Assembly: GCA_902362715.1 (NCBI GenBank)
Contig: CABIXN010000003.1
Location: forward strand, 355,914 to 419,913
Length of the DNA stretch: 64,000 bases
Reading direction: 5' to 3'
From: Lachnospiraceae bacterium
GTDB lineage: Bacteria > Bacillota > Clostridia > Lachnospirales > Lachnospiraceae
The notes under the pieces were generated by a model. The model searched no databases, was not told the origin of the DNA, and saw only the letters and a list, made by a program, of their open reading frames with translations. Below are positions 63,183 through 64,000 of this stretch, one piece after another (position 1 is the first letter of the stretch; every line of letters begins with the position of its first letter). The position numbers were made by a program, and so were the translations under genes.

Positions 63183-63209
63183 CCCCGGATTTTTAATCCG
63201 GGGTTTTTT
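63183..63209 (+). terminator. Expression-platform terminator of the FMN riboswitch
   Basis: CCCCGGAT (63183-63190) pairs with ATCCGGGG (63196-63203), followed by TTTTTT. Upstream ACAGATTC/GAATCTGT (63145-63164) offers an additional hairpin. Confidence 0.85.
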
Positions 63210-63255
63210 ACTCTATAGGAAACACTGTGTTGTGATAAAGCTGAAAAGTACCGAT
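63210..63255. repeat. Dispersed post-terminator repeat, copy 2
   Basis: 44 of 46 bases match 9349-9394, and again the repeat begins directly after the T run of an intrinsic terminator. Here it lies inside the 5' leader of ribU, between the riboswitch terminator and the start codon. The downstream inverted end seen in copy 1 is not intact. Confidence 0.8.
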
Positions 63256-63304
63256 CAAGAATTTCTATTTGAATGTCAATTTAATTCAGAAAGGATGCAT
63301 GAAA

Positions 63305-63931
63305 ATGAAACAGAAAAACAGTACAATCAGTAAAAAGAAAGTTAGTATCCACACAATGGCCGTTGTTGCAATCTTATCGGCAATTGCTTATATTCTGATG
63401 TTTATGGAATTCAGCGTACCGTTGATGCCGGGCTTTATTAAGATGGATCTTTCAGATCTGCCTGCCTTAATAGGCACCTTTGCCACAGGTCCGGTGGGCG
63501 GAATTTTGATTGCTCTGATTAAGAACCTTCTGCATTTGACGGTGACTTCAACAGCAGGGGTGGGAGAGCTTTCGAACTTTATTTTAAATGTCATATTTAT
63601 CCTTCCGGCGGGACTTTTGTACAAGTATAAAAAAACGAAAGCCAGTGCATGTGGAGGCGCTGTATTAGGAGCTGTTGCCATGGCCCTTGTCAGTGTAGTG
63701 TCCAATTATTTTATTGTATATCCGGTGTATTATAATTTTATGCCGGAAGATACTATTTTAGCGGCATATCAGGCTATTTTTCCAGGGGTAGACAGTATCC
63801 TTCAGAGTCTGATTGTGTTTAATATGCCGTTTACATTTGTGAAAGCCATGATCAGTGTGGTTGTTACAGTCTTGATTTACAAGCGTCTGGTGCCGGTTTT
63901 ACAAATGTCCAGACAAAAAGTATCCGGTTGA
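63305..63931 (+). CDS. ribU: Riboflavin ECF transporter S component
   Basis: ATG 63305 is chosen because AGAAAGGA ends nine bases upstream; a Met at 63299 is too close. The 208-residue protein has about six membrane helices with the RibU features LSAIAYILMFMEFSVPLMPGFIKMDLSDLPALIGTFA (residues about 22-60, quoted only as a region), PVGGILIALIKNLLHL, and GELSNFILNVIF. It is the substrate-binding subunit of a riboflavin transporter and relies on a shared EcfAA'T module encoded elsewhere. The FMN riboswitch upstream supports the assignment. Confidence 0.93.
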   Translation: MKQKNSTISKKKVSIHTMAVVAILSAIAYILMFMEFSVPLMPGFIKMDLSDLPALIGTFATGPVGGILIALIKNLLHLTVTSTAGVGELSNFILNVIFILPAGLLYKYKKTKASACGGAVLGAVAMALVSVVSNYFIVYPVYYNFMPEDTILAAYQAIFPGVDSILQSLIVFNMPFTFVKAMISVVVTVLIYKRLVPVLQMSRQKVSG

Positions 63932-63945
63932 TAAGCGTTTAAATG

Positions 63946-63989
63946 AAAGCCCAGAATCGTACATGAAAATGTATGATTTCGGGCTTTTA
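63946..63989 (+). terminator. Terminator after ribU
   Basis: AAAGCCCAGAATC pairs with GATTTCGGGCTTT with one mismatch, with inner pairing of GTACAT and ATGTAT, followed by TATTT. Directly after it, CTCTATAG (63993-64000) repeats the first bases of the dispersed repeat, cut by the window end. Confidence 0.8.
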
Positions 63990-64000
63990 TTTCTCTATAG

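Overview
The window reads as the chromosome of a low-to-moderate GC, anaerobic, Gram-positive gut-type Clostridia, most likely a Lachnospiraceae. Reasons: AGGAGG ribosome sites, intrinsic terminators with long T runs, a butyryl-CoA dehydrogenase/Etf operon, ECF-type vitamin transporters, sortase-anchored surface proteins with SPKTG-type signals, and a strong plus-strand gene bias (only one convincing minus-strand gene, at 22909-24372). Species cannot be fixed from sequence alone. I see no tRNA, rRNA, CRISPR array, transposase or phage gene.

Layout. 1-6567: 3' part of secDF, a two-gene MacB-like ABC exporter whose permease has a very long coiled coil, and a DUF1294 membrane protein. 6609-9348: glyA and serS. 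9349-9540: structured non-coding DNA that includes a repeat seen again at 63210. 9660-13695: a CAT-family acetyltransferase, a split HipA-like kinase pair and a topoisomerase III. 13813-18221: carAB behind a leader with an attenuator-like terminator. 18252-26569: LysR regulator, then two paralogous [fucose-isomerase-like + small carrier-like protein] modules that flank a SufS/SufE pair and a PucR-type regulator; no known pathway fits this set.

26619-48998 is the most striking region. Two cobalamin riboswitches, each with its own near-consensus promoter, lie in duplicated non-coding blocks. The first controls a 1617-residue wall-anchored protein with an N-terminal DUF4430 (transcobalamin C-terminal-like) domain. 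The second controls a long run of tightly packed genes: a four-repeat putative DNA-binding protein, a complete ECF transporter (T, fused A-A', S), two more DUF4430 proteins, an alpha/alpha-toroid lipoprotein resembling the other half of intrinsic factor/transcobalamin, a MoxR/DUF58/transglutaminase-like trio whose transglutaminase has lost its catalytic Cys, a wall-anchored beta-propeller protein and a TIM-barrel enzyme. Together they suggest a Gram-positive surface-to-membrane corrinoid capture system, built from parts related to the vertebrate B12 carriers and, perhaps, to the Bacteroides BtuG propeller.

49185-56877: a SWIM zinc-finger protein, then a molybdopterin oxidoreductase operon in which the terminal enzyme is joined to AsrA/AsrB-type electron-transfer subunits (AsrA fused to a TorD-like chaperone) with no AsrC sulfite reductase. 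57168-62909: a butyrate-type operon thl-hbd-bcd-etfB-etfA, without crotonase, with Rex-like operators upstream. 62947-63989: FMN riboswitch and ribU.
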